Source: PNAI01 sp964575715 (GTDB taxonomy: Bacteria > Pseudomonadota > Alphaproteobacteria > Rhizobiales > Xanthobacteraceae). Taken from it: a stretch of DNA of 25,860 nucleotides. Positions 6,154 to 14,200 of the stretch are shown here, piece by piece (position 1 is the first letter of the stretch; the number at the start of each line of letters is the position of its first letter). The DNA is taken from assembly GCA_964575715.1 (NCBI GenBank), contig CAZNSG010000366.1:1-25860 (forward strand), given 5' to 3'. Under the pieces are notes generated by a model. It worked only from the letters and a program-made list of their open reading frames with translations. It was not told where the DNA came from and did no database searches. Made by a program: the position numbers and the translations under genes.

Positions 6154-7362
6154 ATGAATAGGGTTTCACAGGATCAATTCGCCGCCGCGCGTCTCGACGA
6201 CGGTGCGGCGCCTATCGCACGTGCGCGCGATCTCGCGCCGATGATCGAGGCCGCTGCACCCCGGATCGAGGCGGAACGCGCGCTCCCGGAGGAGGTGGTT
6301 GCGGCGCTCCATCAGGCGGGACTCTTCCGCTTGCTGCTGCCGCGCGCGTATGGCGGGGCCGAAGTCGACCCAGCCATCTTCATGCAGACAATCGAGGTGC
6401 TTGCCAAAGCCGACGCGAGCACGGCCTGGTGCGTCTCGCAAGCCTCGGGCGTGTCGATGGGCGCGGCCTATCTCAAGCCCGCGAACGCCCGCGAAATCTT
6501 CGGCGACCCGCGCGCGGTCCTGGCGAACGGGACCGCATCGACAAAAGTGAAGGCGATCCCGGTCGAGGGCGGCTATCGGGCGAGCGGGATGTGGCGGTTC
6601 GCCAGCGGCCACAAGCACGCCAACTGGCTTGGCGGCCATTGCGTCCTCTGCGATGCAAGCGGCACGCCGCGCCTTGCCGCCGACGGCACGGCGCTCGAAC
6701 GCACGTTGCTGTTCCCGAAAACGCGCGCGCGGATCACCGACGTGTGGCACGTCATCGGCCTTAAAGGGACCGGCAGCGACTCCTACTGCGTCGACGATCT
6801 GTTTGTGCCCGATGACTATACCTACACGCGCGAATCCGCAACAGAACGGCGCGAGACGGGGCCGCTCTACCGCTTCACCACATTCAACATTTTTGGGATC
6901 GGCTTTGCCAGCGTGGCGCTCGGCATCAGCCGCGCCATGTTCGATGCGTTCACGCGCCTGGCCGGTGAAAAGGTCCCATATCTGACCCGCAGCACGCTGC
7001 GGGACAATGCCGCGATCCAGTCGCAGGTGGGAATGTCCGAGGCGCGGCTGCAATCGGCGCGCGGCATGTTGTTGCGGACGATCGAGGATTTATGGAAGAC
7101 GGCAGCGCAGGGCGAAAGTTTCACGCGCGATCAGCAGGTGGCGCTGCGCATGGCGTCGACCTATGCCACGCACCAAGCCAAGGATGTGGCCAATTTCGTC
7201 TATCATGCCGCCGGCGCCACCGCGATCTTCGAGAACAATCCGTTCGAACGGCGGTTCCGCGACATCCATACGGTGACCCAGCAGGTGCAGGCGAATGCCT
7301 CGAACTTCGAGCTTGTTGGACAACACCTGCTCGGCCTGGAGGCACAATCGCGATTGCTTTGA
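6154..7362 (+). CDS. Acyl-CoA dehydrogenase-fold flavoprotein (probable flavin-dependent monooxygenase type)
   Basis: This 402-residue protein has the three-part acyl-CoA dehydrogenase architecture. A helical N-terminal domain includes LPEEVVAALHQAGLFRLLLPRAYGGAEVDP. A central beta domain includes GGYRASGMWRFASGHKHANWLGGH. The C-terminal helical domain includes FRDIHTVTQQVQANASNFELVGQHLLGLE. That C-terminal pattern fits the type-2 subfamily, which contains reduced-flavin-dependent oxygenases such as HsaA and DszC, better than true fatty-acyl dehydrogenases. The usual C-terminal catalytic Glu motif of the latter is not evident. If it is such an oxygenase, a separate flavin reductase would be needed, and none is in the window. 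The neighbour downstream on the same strand is an amidohydrolase, 57 bases away, which suggests joint action on a nitrogen-containing or aromatic substrate. Confidence 0.85.
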   Translation: MNRVSQDQFAAARLDDGAAPIARARDLAPMIEAAAPRIEAERALPEEVVAALHQAGLFRLLLPRAYGGAEVDPAIFMQTIEVLAKADASTAWCVSQASGVSMGAAYLKPANAREIFGDPRAVLANGTASTKVKAIPVEGGYRASGMWRFASGHKHANWLGGHCVLCDASGTPRLAADGTALERTLLFPKTRARITDVWHVIGLKGTGSDSYCVDDLFVPDDYTYTRESATERRETGPLYRFTTFNIFGIGFASVALGISRAMFDAFTRLAGEKVPYLTRSTLRDNAAIQSQVGMSEARLQSARGMLLRTIEDLWKTAAQGESFTRDQQVALRMASTYATHQAKDVANFVYHAAGATAIFENNPFERRFRDIHTVTQQVQANASNFELVGQHLLGLEAQSRLL

Positions 7363-7419
7363 TATATCGTATATTCAGTTCGAGCGGCCGATGCGACCCG
7401 CCGACAGAGGAGACTTGTG

Positions 7420-8109
7420 ATGAAGGAATGGATGAAGCTCATTCCGGAAGCGGACGTGCAAACCTATCTACGCGGCGGATTGCTGGCCGAGATCAAGTTC
7501 GGCAAACAGCCGGGCCTCATCGTGGTCGACTGCACCTACGGTTTTGCCGGTTCGGAAGGCTTGACGCTCGAGGAAGCCATCGCGGAATTCTCCACCGCCT
7601 GCGGCCCGGTCTCCTGGGAAACCATGCCGCGCATCGCGCGATTGATCGGTCTATTCCGCGAGCTCAAACTGCCGATCGTCTTCACCAGGAACGAGCCGTA
7701 TGACGTGCTTTACGCGGGACGCACGACCAAGCGGAAGCCGCGCGTGAAGAACGAGTCCAAATTCAACGAGATCCCCGCCGTGATCGCGCCGAAAGCCGAA
7801 GAATGGGTGCTGGCCAAAACCAAGGCGAGTGCGTTTTTCCAGACACCGTTGACCGCCTATCTCATCAAACAGGGCGTGGATACGCTCGTGGTGTGCGGGG
7901 TGTCGACCTCGGGCTGCGTGCGCGCGACTGCGGTCGATGCCCATTCGCACGGGTTTACGACTTTTGTGATCGACGATTGCTGTTTCGATCGCTCCAATTT
8001 CGCGCATTGCGCCAATTTGTTCGACCTGCAGGCGAAATACGCCGCCGTCGTCTCGCTCGATGAGCTGGCCGCTTTGATGCAACCCATGCGCAAGGCCAAC
8101 GCCGCGTAG
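7420..8109 (+). CDS. Isochorismatase-fold cysteine hydrolase (amidohydrolase)
   Basis: This 229-residue protein has the isochorismatase/N-carbamoylsarcosine amidohydrolase fold. The catalytic triad is readable: Asp37 in LIVVDCTYGF, Lys133 in LAKTKASAFFQTPL and the nucleophile Cys166 in VVCGVSTSGCVRATAVDA. The cysteine marks the amidase branch rather than isochorismatases, which lack it. Relatives hydrolyse N-carbamoylsarcosine, nicotinamide or maleamate. An N-terminal extension of about 30 residues precedes the first strand. ATG 7420 has AGAGGAGA just upstream (7405-7412), and GTG 7417 is an alternative. It lies behind the flavoenzyme in the same direction and is likely in the same transcript. 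Its stop is 16 bases from the convergent quinone-oxidoreductase-like gene. The substrate is not assigned. Confidence 0.9.
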   Translation: MKEWMKLIPEADVQTYLRGGLLAEIKFGKQPGLIVVDCTYGFAGSEGLTLEEAIAEFSTACGPVSWETMPRIARLIGLFRELKLPIVFTRNEPYDVLYAGRTTKRKPRVKNESKFNEIPAVIAPKAEEWVLAKTKASAFFQTPLTAYLIKQGVDTLVVCGVSTSGCVRATAVDAHSHGFTTFVIDDCCFDRSNFAHCANLFDLQAKYAAVVSLDELAALMQPMRKANAA

Positions 8110-8125
8110 CGTTTGCAAGCTTTCG

Positions 8126-9100
8126 TCAAGGAATCAGGACAACCGATCCCGTTGTCCTGCGCGCTTCGAGGTCGCGGTGCGCCTGCGGTGCATCCTTGAG
8201 CGCATAGCTGTGATTGATCTCAATGCGCACTTTGCCGCTGCGCACCATCGCAAACAGGTCGTTCGCGCTCGCGAGCAGTTCGGCGCGCGTGGCGGTGTAA
8301 TCCCCCAGGCTGGGATGGGTGAGGAAAACAGAGCCGAGCTGGCCAAGCCGGCGCGGCGGCACCGGATCGGGATCGCCCGACGCCTCGCCATAGGAGGCGA
8401 GCACCCCGCGCCGGCGCAAACAACGCAGCGAGCCCTCGAACGTCGTCCTGCCGACGGAGTCATAGACCACCGGCACGCCCTCGCCACCGGTGAGCGCACG
8501 CACGCGCTCGGCGAAATCCTCCCGCGTATAGACGATGACATGGTCGCAGCCATGCGCGCGCGCGATTTTTGCCTTCTCGTCGCTGCCGACTGTGCCGATC
8601 ACCGTGGCGCCAAGATGCTTTGCCCATTGGCACAGGATGAGGCCGACCCCACCGGCCGCCGCATGCACCAAAATCGTATCGCCCGCTTTGACCCTGTAGG
8701 TCTCATGCAGCAGGTTGCGTGCGGTCATGCCGCGGATCATCATCGCAGCAGCCGTGCGCGCATCGATGTCGTCGGGCAATATGACGGCGCGCGCGGCGGG
8801 CACGATACGGCTTTCCGCATAGGCGCTGTCCGGCCCGGCGACGCAGACCACGCGATCGTCGATCGAGAAGCCGCTCACGTCTTTGCCAAAGGCCTCAACC
8901 GTGCCCGCGCTTTCGACGCCCATCCCGGAGGGAAACGCGCGCACCGCATGCTGCCCGCGCCGCACCAGGATATCGCGAAAGTTCACGGCGATCGCCTGCT
9001 GGCGGATGCGCAATTCGCCCAGGCCGGGTGCGCCGATTTCCACGTCTTCGAAGCGTAGCACCTCGGGCCCGCCGGTCTGGTAAAAGCGGAATGCTTTCAT
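8126..9100 (-). CDS. MDR-family NADPH:quinone oxidoreductase-like enzyme
   Basis: This 324-residue medium-chain dehydrogenase/reductase belongs to the zinc-free quinone oxidoreductase (Qor) branch. The N-terminal GroES-like part has VNFRDILVRRGQHAVRAFPSGMGVESAGTVEAFG. The Rossmann part has AGDTILVHAAAGGVGLILCQWAKHLGATVIGTVGSDEKAKIARAHGCDHVI, and further down YDSVGRTTFEGSLRCLRRRG. The usual zinc-binding cysteines are absent. Members reduce quinones or alpha,beta-unsaturated carbonyls using NADPH in the cytoplasm. The start at 9100 has AGGAG eight bases upstream on the minus strand. It is divergent from the second cupin with a 132-base gap and convergent with the amidohydrolase. The gene may belong to the surrounding catabolic set, but enzymes of this kind occur in many contexts. 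Confidence 0.92.
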   Translation of the reverse strand: MKAFRFYQTGGPEVLRFEDVEIGAPGLGELRIRQQAIAVNFRDILVRRGQHAVRAFPSGMGVESAGTVEAFGKDVSGFSIDDRVVCVAGPDSAYAESRIVPAARAVILPDDIDARTAAAMMIRGMTARNLLHETYRVKAGDTILVHAAAGGVGLILCQWAKHLGATVIGTVGSDEKAKIARAHGCDHVIVYTREDFAERVRALTGGEGVPVVYDSVGRTTFEGSLRCLRRRGVLASYGEASGDPDPVPPRRLGQLGSVFLTHPSLGDYTATRAELLASANDLFAMVRSGKVRIEINHSYALKDAPQAHRDLEARRTTGSVVLIP

Positions 9101-9232
9101 TGCTTAAACTCCTGCGGCAGTGATCGCACGGAAGCGCTTTACTAAAAAGGGCCGCCGAAGTGTCTTGCTCCGAAAGCATCGCCAAGGCAGCATCTAAGGC
9201 AGCATGACGGCAAAATCGGAGGCACGAAGACC

Positions 9233-9730
9233 ATGGCAAGAGCAACGCTCAAAGCACGGGCAAAACAGACGCCACCACGAAAAAGCACAGTGCGCGCGAG
9301 GAAAAGAATAAGGACCGGCGCGAAGACTGCCGCCAAGGCGCAGCCGCGGCACAAATTCCTGGTCAACCGTTTTCGCCCGGAGGATTTCAAGGGCGACGGC
9401 TTGCGCGACTACGCCCACTACCGCGATCTCGGCATCAAGGACGCAACCCGCGGCATGGTGGTGGCGCACGCCATTCGCTTTGTCGCGCCCTGCGATCCCA
9501 AGGTGGTGTCGAAGGAGCACCTTCACGACACCGAGTTCCAGATGATCTATGTGCTCAAGGGCTCCATCACGTCGTCGTTCGAGGGACAGGGCACCCATAC
9601 GATGCAGGCCGGCGATTGCTGGCTGCAACCGCAGCGCATCAAGCACAAGGTGCTCGACTATTCCGACGATTGCGAATTGCTCGAAATCGTCATGCCGGCG
9701 GATTTCGAGACCGTCGAGCTGGAGACATGA
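9233..9730 (+). CDS. Cupin-domain protein with a strongly basic N-terminal tail
   Basis: This 165-residue protein has two parts. Residues 1-41 hold 15 Lys/Arg and no acidic residue (MARATLKARAKQ, then RARKRIR), which looks disordered. Residues about 45-160 form one cupin barrel: HLHDTEFQMIYVLKGSITSSFEGQG with His96, His98 and Glu101, then MQAGDCWLQPQRIKHKVLDYSDDCELLEI with His138. The metal site is thus plausibly complete. The tail is unlike a signal peptide because it lacks a hydrophobic core. It could contact nucleic acid or membrane lipids. ATG 9233 has GGAGG at 9218-9222. The FAH-family gene follows in the same direction after 44 bases, so the two probably share a transcript and a substrate. 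Confidence 0.87.
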   Translation: MARATLKARAKQTPPRKSTVRARKRIRTGAKTAAKAQPRHKFLVNRFRPEDFKGDGLRDYAHYRDLGIKDATRGMVVAHAIRFVAPCDPKVVSKEHLHDTEFQMIYVLKGSITSSFEGQGTHTMQAGDCWLQPQRIKHKVLDYSDDCELLEIVMPADFETVELET

Positions 9731-9774
9731 CAACACGCCTTCGATAATCCTGAAGGCCAAACCGGGATTTGCGA

Positions 9775-10653
9775 ATGAAAATTTGCCGCTTCGACGATGA
9801 CCGGCTCGGCGTTGTGATCGGGGACAAGGTGCACGATGTCACCGCGGTGCAAAGCGAGATCAGAGCTGCCGCGCCTTATGCAATGAACGGCGATGCGGTG
9901 ATCGCGGCGCTGCCGGCCGCCCGCGCGCGTCTCGAAAAGCTGGCGGCCTCCACGCCCGGAAAACCAATCGCGCAAGTCAGGCTGCTCGCGCCGGTCGCGC
10001 GCCCCTCGAAGGTGATGGCGGCGCCGACCAACTACCGCGCGCACGTCGCGGAAATGCGCTCGCCGGAGAACGAGAAGAACAGCGACGGCCGGTTCCCGCT
10101 CGACATCGGCGTTGCCGGTATTTTTCTTAAAGCCAATTCGGCGCTCGTCGGGCCGTCGCAAGGAATCCCGCTGCGCTTTCCCGACCGCCGCAACGATCAC
10201 GAAGTCGAGCTGGTGCTCATCATCGGCAAGCAGGGCAGCGACATCCCGCGCGCCAACGCGCTCGACTATATCGCCGGCTATTGCCTCGGCCTCGACATGA
10301 CCGTGCGCGGCAAGGAAGACCGCAGCTTCCGCAAGTCGGTGGACGGCTATGCCGTGCTCGGCCCCTGGATGGTGACCGCCGACGAGATCGCCAATCCCAA
10401 CGACGTGCCGCTCTCGCTTCACGTCAACGAAGAGCTGCGGCAGCAATCGAACACCAGCTATCTGATCTACGACATTGCGCGGCTGATCGAGTTCGCCTCG
10501 CAATTCTACACGCTCTATCCCGGCGATGTTTATTACACCGGCACGCCCGAGGGCGTCGGCCCGGTCAAGCCCGGCGACTGGATTCGCTGCCGCTCCGCGC
10601 CTGCGCTCGGCGAGTTGCGCATCCAGGTGCGGGCGCACGAGGTCGGGCGCTGA
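9775..10653 (+). CDS. Fumarylacetoacetate hydrolase (FAH)-family protein
   Basis: This 292-residue protein has an N-terminal small domain (MKICRFDDDRLGVVIGDKVHDVT) and a FAH catalytic barrel. Signature elements are PSKVMAAPTNYRAHVAEM, NDHEVELVLIIGKQG with metal ligands Glu143 and Glu145, CLGLDMTVR with Asp174, and YYTGTPEGVGPVKPGD. The family cleaves C-C bonds in 1,3-diketo acids, or hydrates, isomerises or decarboxylates ring-cleavage products of aromatic catabolism. Which of these applies cannot be told here. ATG 9775 gives the usual start, and a TTG at 9769 adds two residues. It lies 44 bases behind the basic-tailed cupin and ends the catabolic cluster. About 610 bases without protein genes follow. 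Confidence 0.92.
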   Translation: MKICRFDDDRLGVVIGDKVHDVTAVQSEIRAAAPYAMNGDAVIAALPAARARLEKLAASTPGKPIAQVRLLAPVARPSKVMAAPTNYRAHVAEMRSPENEKNSDGRFPLDIGVAGIFLKANSALVGPSQGIPLRFPDRRNDHEVELVLIIGKQGSDIPRANALDYIAGYCLGLDMTVRGKEDRSFRKSVDGYAVLGPWMVTADEIANPNDVPLSLHVNEELRQQSNTSYLIYDIARLIEFASQFYTLYPGDVYYTGTPEGVGPVKPGDWIRCRSAPALGELRIQVRAHEVGR

Positions 10654-10705
10654 TCGTGCAATGGATTGACGGAAACACGTTTCCCGGGCGCAGCGCAGCA
10701 CGAGC

Positions 10706-10847
10706 CATAAGCGCGTTTACGCGCGTCTTTGACGCGCTATGGCGAAGTGGTGCGCTGCAGACCCGGGATCGCTCCAGTCCGTGGCGGTCCCGGATCAGCA
10801 GTGCAGCGTTTCGCGCTTACGCGCTCACGCCACACCGCATCCGGGAC
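10706..10847. repeat. Composite palindromic intergenic element
   Basis: Two inverted repeats lie side by side after the FAH gene. CCATAAGCGCGT (10706-10717) pairs with ACGCGCTATGG (10733-10743) with one bulged base, and GTCCCGGAT (10787-10795) pairs with ATCCGGGAC (10839-10847). The combination of a GCGCGTTTACGCGCGTC word with flanking TCCGGGA arms matches the style of intergenic repeats that I associate with Bradyrhizobium and Rhodopseudomonas. No second copy is in the window, so its repetitive nature is inferred. The arms could terminate or stabilise the upstream mRNA. Confidence 0.6.
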
Positions 10848-10891
10848 ACGGAAGTCTGAACGGTCCCGCGCGAGAACGGCGTTGTGAAATT

Positions 10892-10967
10892 TGGCGACCC
10901 CGGGTGGATTCGAACCACCGACCTTCAGCTTAGAAGGCTGCTGCTCTATCCCCTGAGCTACGGGGCC
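10892..10967 (-). tRNA. tRNA-Arg (anticodon UCU)
   Basis: On the minus strand a 76-base cloverleaf is seen. Acceptor GGCCCCG pairs with CGGGGTC (one G-T), the D arm is GCTC/GAGC, and the anticodon loop is CTTCTAA, giving anticodon TCT. The T arm is GGTGG-TTCGAAT-CCACC and CCA is encoded. The first pair of the anticodon stem is a G-A mismatch and the other four pair normally. It stands between two different palindromic intergenic elements. Confidence 0.95.
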
Positions 10968-11014
10968 GCGCGTGTCTTGCCGCCGCGCTCATTTATACCA
11001 ACTCGCTCAACTTG

Positions 11015-11117
11015 TCATTCCAGCCGAGCCGCATTGGCGGCGAGAGCCGGAATCCATAAACGCTTGCCGTGATTATGGATTCCGGGCTCGCGGACTTCAT
11101 CCGCGCCCCGGAATGAC
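11015..11117. repeat. 103-bp inverted-repeat intergenic element
   Basis: The ends GTCATTCC (11015-11022) and GGAATGAC (11110-11117) are perfect reverse complements. The inner arms GGAATCCATAA (11049-11059) and TTATGGATTCC (11073-11083) also pair perfectly around a short loop. Between them lie imperfectly paired GAGCC/GGGCTC segments. The whole forms one long hairpin with bulges. This is the typical look of the CATTCCGG...CCGGAATG repeats scattered in Bradyrhizobiaceae genomes. The remaining 146 bases up to 11263 show nothing recognisable apart from the ribosome site of the next gene. Confidence 0.7.
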
Positions 11118-11263
11118 GTGTCGAAATTCCGGCGTTGTGGTGCACTGCGGCAGCCCCGCTCAGACGCCGGTACGCCCTGCCTTGGTCACGACCTCGACAC
11201 GTTCATGGCTTCTGCTCCAATGTATCCGCTCGCGTTCCCCGCCGAGGGAGGAGGACCCCCACC

Positions 11264-14200
11264 ATGCTCGCGCCCGTCCGCGCCGGCCTCGTCGCCGCGC
11301 TTATTGCCATGTCCTTTGTGGCCATGTCCTTTGTTGTCCTGCCTATTGTTCCCGCCGCTGCCGAAAAAGCCTTCCAGCGCGAAAATCTCACCGAGGCCGT
11401 GATCAAGCTCGAAGCCCAGATCAAGGCCGAAGCCGGCCAGGTGAGAAAATCGCTCGCCGAACTCCGCCGGGACGCCGACAGCGCCTTCCAGCGCAACGAT
11501 CCTCGCACCGGCATCCTGTTGCTCGGGCAGATCGTCGCGCTCGCCCCCAATGACAGCGCCAACTGGTTGCGGCTCTCGCGCGCCATCCTGCAGATCAGGG
11601 CCACCGACGAGCGCGAGCGCATCCGCCTGCTCGATCGCGCCGGCACCGCGGCCTATGCCGCCTACCAGCGCACCACCAACCGCAACGAAGAGGCGACCAG
11701 CCTTGTCGTCCTCGGCCGCACGCTCGCCGACCGCAAACAATGGCGGCCGGCGCTCGATGTGCTCCGCACTTCGCTTGATCTGCACGAGGTCGCCGATGTG
11801 CGCGGACTCTATGAGCGGCTGCGCGAGGAACACGGCTTCCGCCTGCTCGACTATTCGGTCGATGCGGACTCAGCCTCGCCGCGGGTTTGCTTCCAGTTCT
11901 CGGAGGAATTGCCGGTCAAGCGCATCGATTTTTCTCCCTTTGTTGCGGTCGCCGGCATCGACAAACCGGCGCTCTCCGCCGACGATAAGCAGCTCTGCGT
12001 CGAGGGCCTAAAGCACGGCGAGCGCTACAACGTCACGCTGCGTGCCGGTCTGCCCTCAGTGGTACGCGAAACTCTGCCCAAGTCGGGCAGCTTCACCGTC
12101 TATGTGCGCGACCGCAAACCCTCCGCGCGCTTTGCCGCCAAGGCCTATGTCCTGCCGCGTGCCGGCCAGCGTGGAATTCCCATCATCAGCGTCAATACCA
12201 AGGCGGTTTCGATTGAGATCTACCGCATAGGCGACCGCAACCTGGCCGAATCCGTATTTAGCCGCGACTTCCAGCGCAATCTTGACCGCTATCAGATCGA
12301 ACGCCTGGCGGAAAATCGCGGCGGTAAAGTGTGGACCGGCGAGCTTGCCGTCGAACAGTCGCTCAATGCCGATGTCACTACGGCGTTTCCGGTCGATCAG
12401 GCGGTCGGAAATATGGCGCCCGGCGTCTATGTCATGGTGGCCGAGCCGGCGGGCCCCAAAGCGGATAATTACGATTCACTCGCAACGCAATGGTTCATCG
12501 TCTCCGATCTCGGGCTCAGCTCATATTTCGGCAACGACGGCATCCACGTCTTCGTGCATGCGCTTGCGACCGCCGAGCCCAAAGCCCAGGTCGAAGTGCG
12601 GCTGCTCTCGCGCGGCAACGAAGTTCTCGCGACCAAGACGACGAACTCAAGCGGCCATGTCCAGTTCGAAGTCGGCTTGACGCGCGGGGAGGGGGCGCTC
12701 TCGCCCGCCATGGTGATTGCCGCCGGCGGCGGTGACTACGCTTTTCTAAGTCTCAAGACTTCGGCCTTTGATCTTTCCGACCGCGGTGTCGCCGGCCGCA
12801 CGGTGCCGTCCGGGCTCGATGCCTTCGTTTACACCGAGCGCGGGGTCTATCGTTCGGGCGAGACCGTCTATGTGACCTCTATTGTGCGCGACGCTTCTGG
12901 CGTTGCGGCCCCAAATGTTCCGCTCACGCTTGTGGTCGAGCGTCCGGATGGGCTCGAATACCGCCGTGTTACAGTTGCCGATCAGGGTATCGGCGGCCGT
13001 TCCTTGAGCGTGCCGATCGCCTCGACCGCTTCGACCGGAACCTGGCGCGTGCGCGCCTATACCGATCCCAAGCGTCCGCCGGTGGGCGAAACCAGTTTCA
13101 TGGTCGAGGATTACATTCCCGACCGGCTCGAATTCGACCTCGCATCGCCCACCGGGCGCCTGTCGCAAAGCGCGCCGGCCGATGTGACGGTCGAGGGCCG
13201 CTTCCTCTACGGCGCGCCGGCTGCCGGGCTCGATCTGGAAGGCGAAATCGTGTACGGCCCGGCCAAGGAGCGGCCCGGTCTTGCCGGTTATCTCTTTGGA
13301 TTGGCCGACGAAGCGGTCGCCGCCAGCCGGCAGCCGCTCGCCGACCTGCCGGCCACCGATGCCCAGGGCAAGGCGCGCTTCAAGGTCAATGCCCTCAAGG
13401 TTCCGTCTTCGACCCGGCCGCTGGAGGCGCAGATCGTCGTGCGCATGGCCGAAGCAGGCGGCCGCGCGATCGAGCGCAAGCTCGCTCTTCCGCTCGTACC
13501 GAGCACCAACATGGTCGGCGTCAAGCCGCTGTTCGCCGGTCGCTCGCTCGCCGACGGCGCCGCTGCCACATTCGATGTCGTGCTCGTGGCGCCCGACGGC
13601 AAGACCATCGCGCGCAAAGGTGCGCGCTACGAACTGCTCAAGGTCGAAACGCGCTATCAATGGTATCGCCGCGACGGCTCCTGGGATTGGGAATCGATCA
13701 AGATCACGCGCCGCGTCGCCGATGGGCGCATTGATTTGGTCGCAGGCAAACCGGTGCGCATCTCGGCGCCGGTGCAATGGGGACGCTACCGGCTCGAAGT
13801 CACCAGCGGCGATCCGACCGTTCCGATCACGTCGGTTTCCTTTGACGCCGGCTGGTACACCGAGGCGAGCGCCGATACGCCCGACATGCTCGAAATCGCG
13901 CTCGACAAGCCGGAATATAGGCCCGGCGAAGCGATGACGGTCGCAATCACCGCGCGCACCGCCGGCAAAATCACGCTGGACGTGATTGGCGACCGGCTCG
14001 CGACCTCGATCACCCAGGATGTGCAGCCCGGCACCGCCCGCATCAAGCTCGATGTCGGCCGCGACTGGGGCAACGGCGCCTATGTGGTGGCGACATTGCG
14101 CCGCCCGCTCGACGCCAAAGCCCAGCGCATGCCGGGCCGCGCCATCGGCGTGCAATGGTTCGCCATCGATCGCAAGGCGCGCACGCTTGCGCTTGATATG

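Noticed and set aside
9658..10701. 347-codon minus-strand open frame over the FAH-family gene
   Set aside because: Composition is typical of an antisense shadow, and the plus strand encodes a complete FAH enzyme.
11135..11263. Longer start for alpha-2-macroglobulin
   Set aside because: It would put 43 unrelated residues before a clear signal peptide; ATG 11264 has a strong ribosome site.
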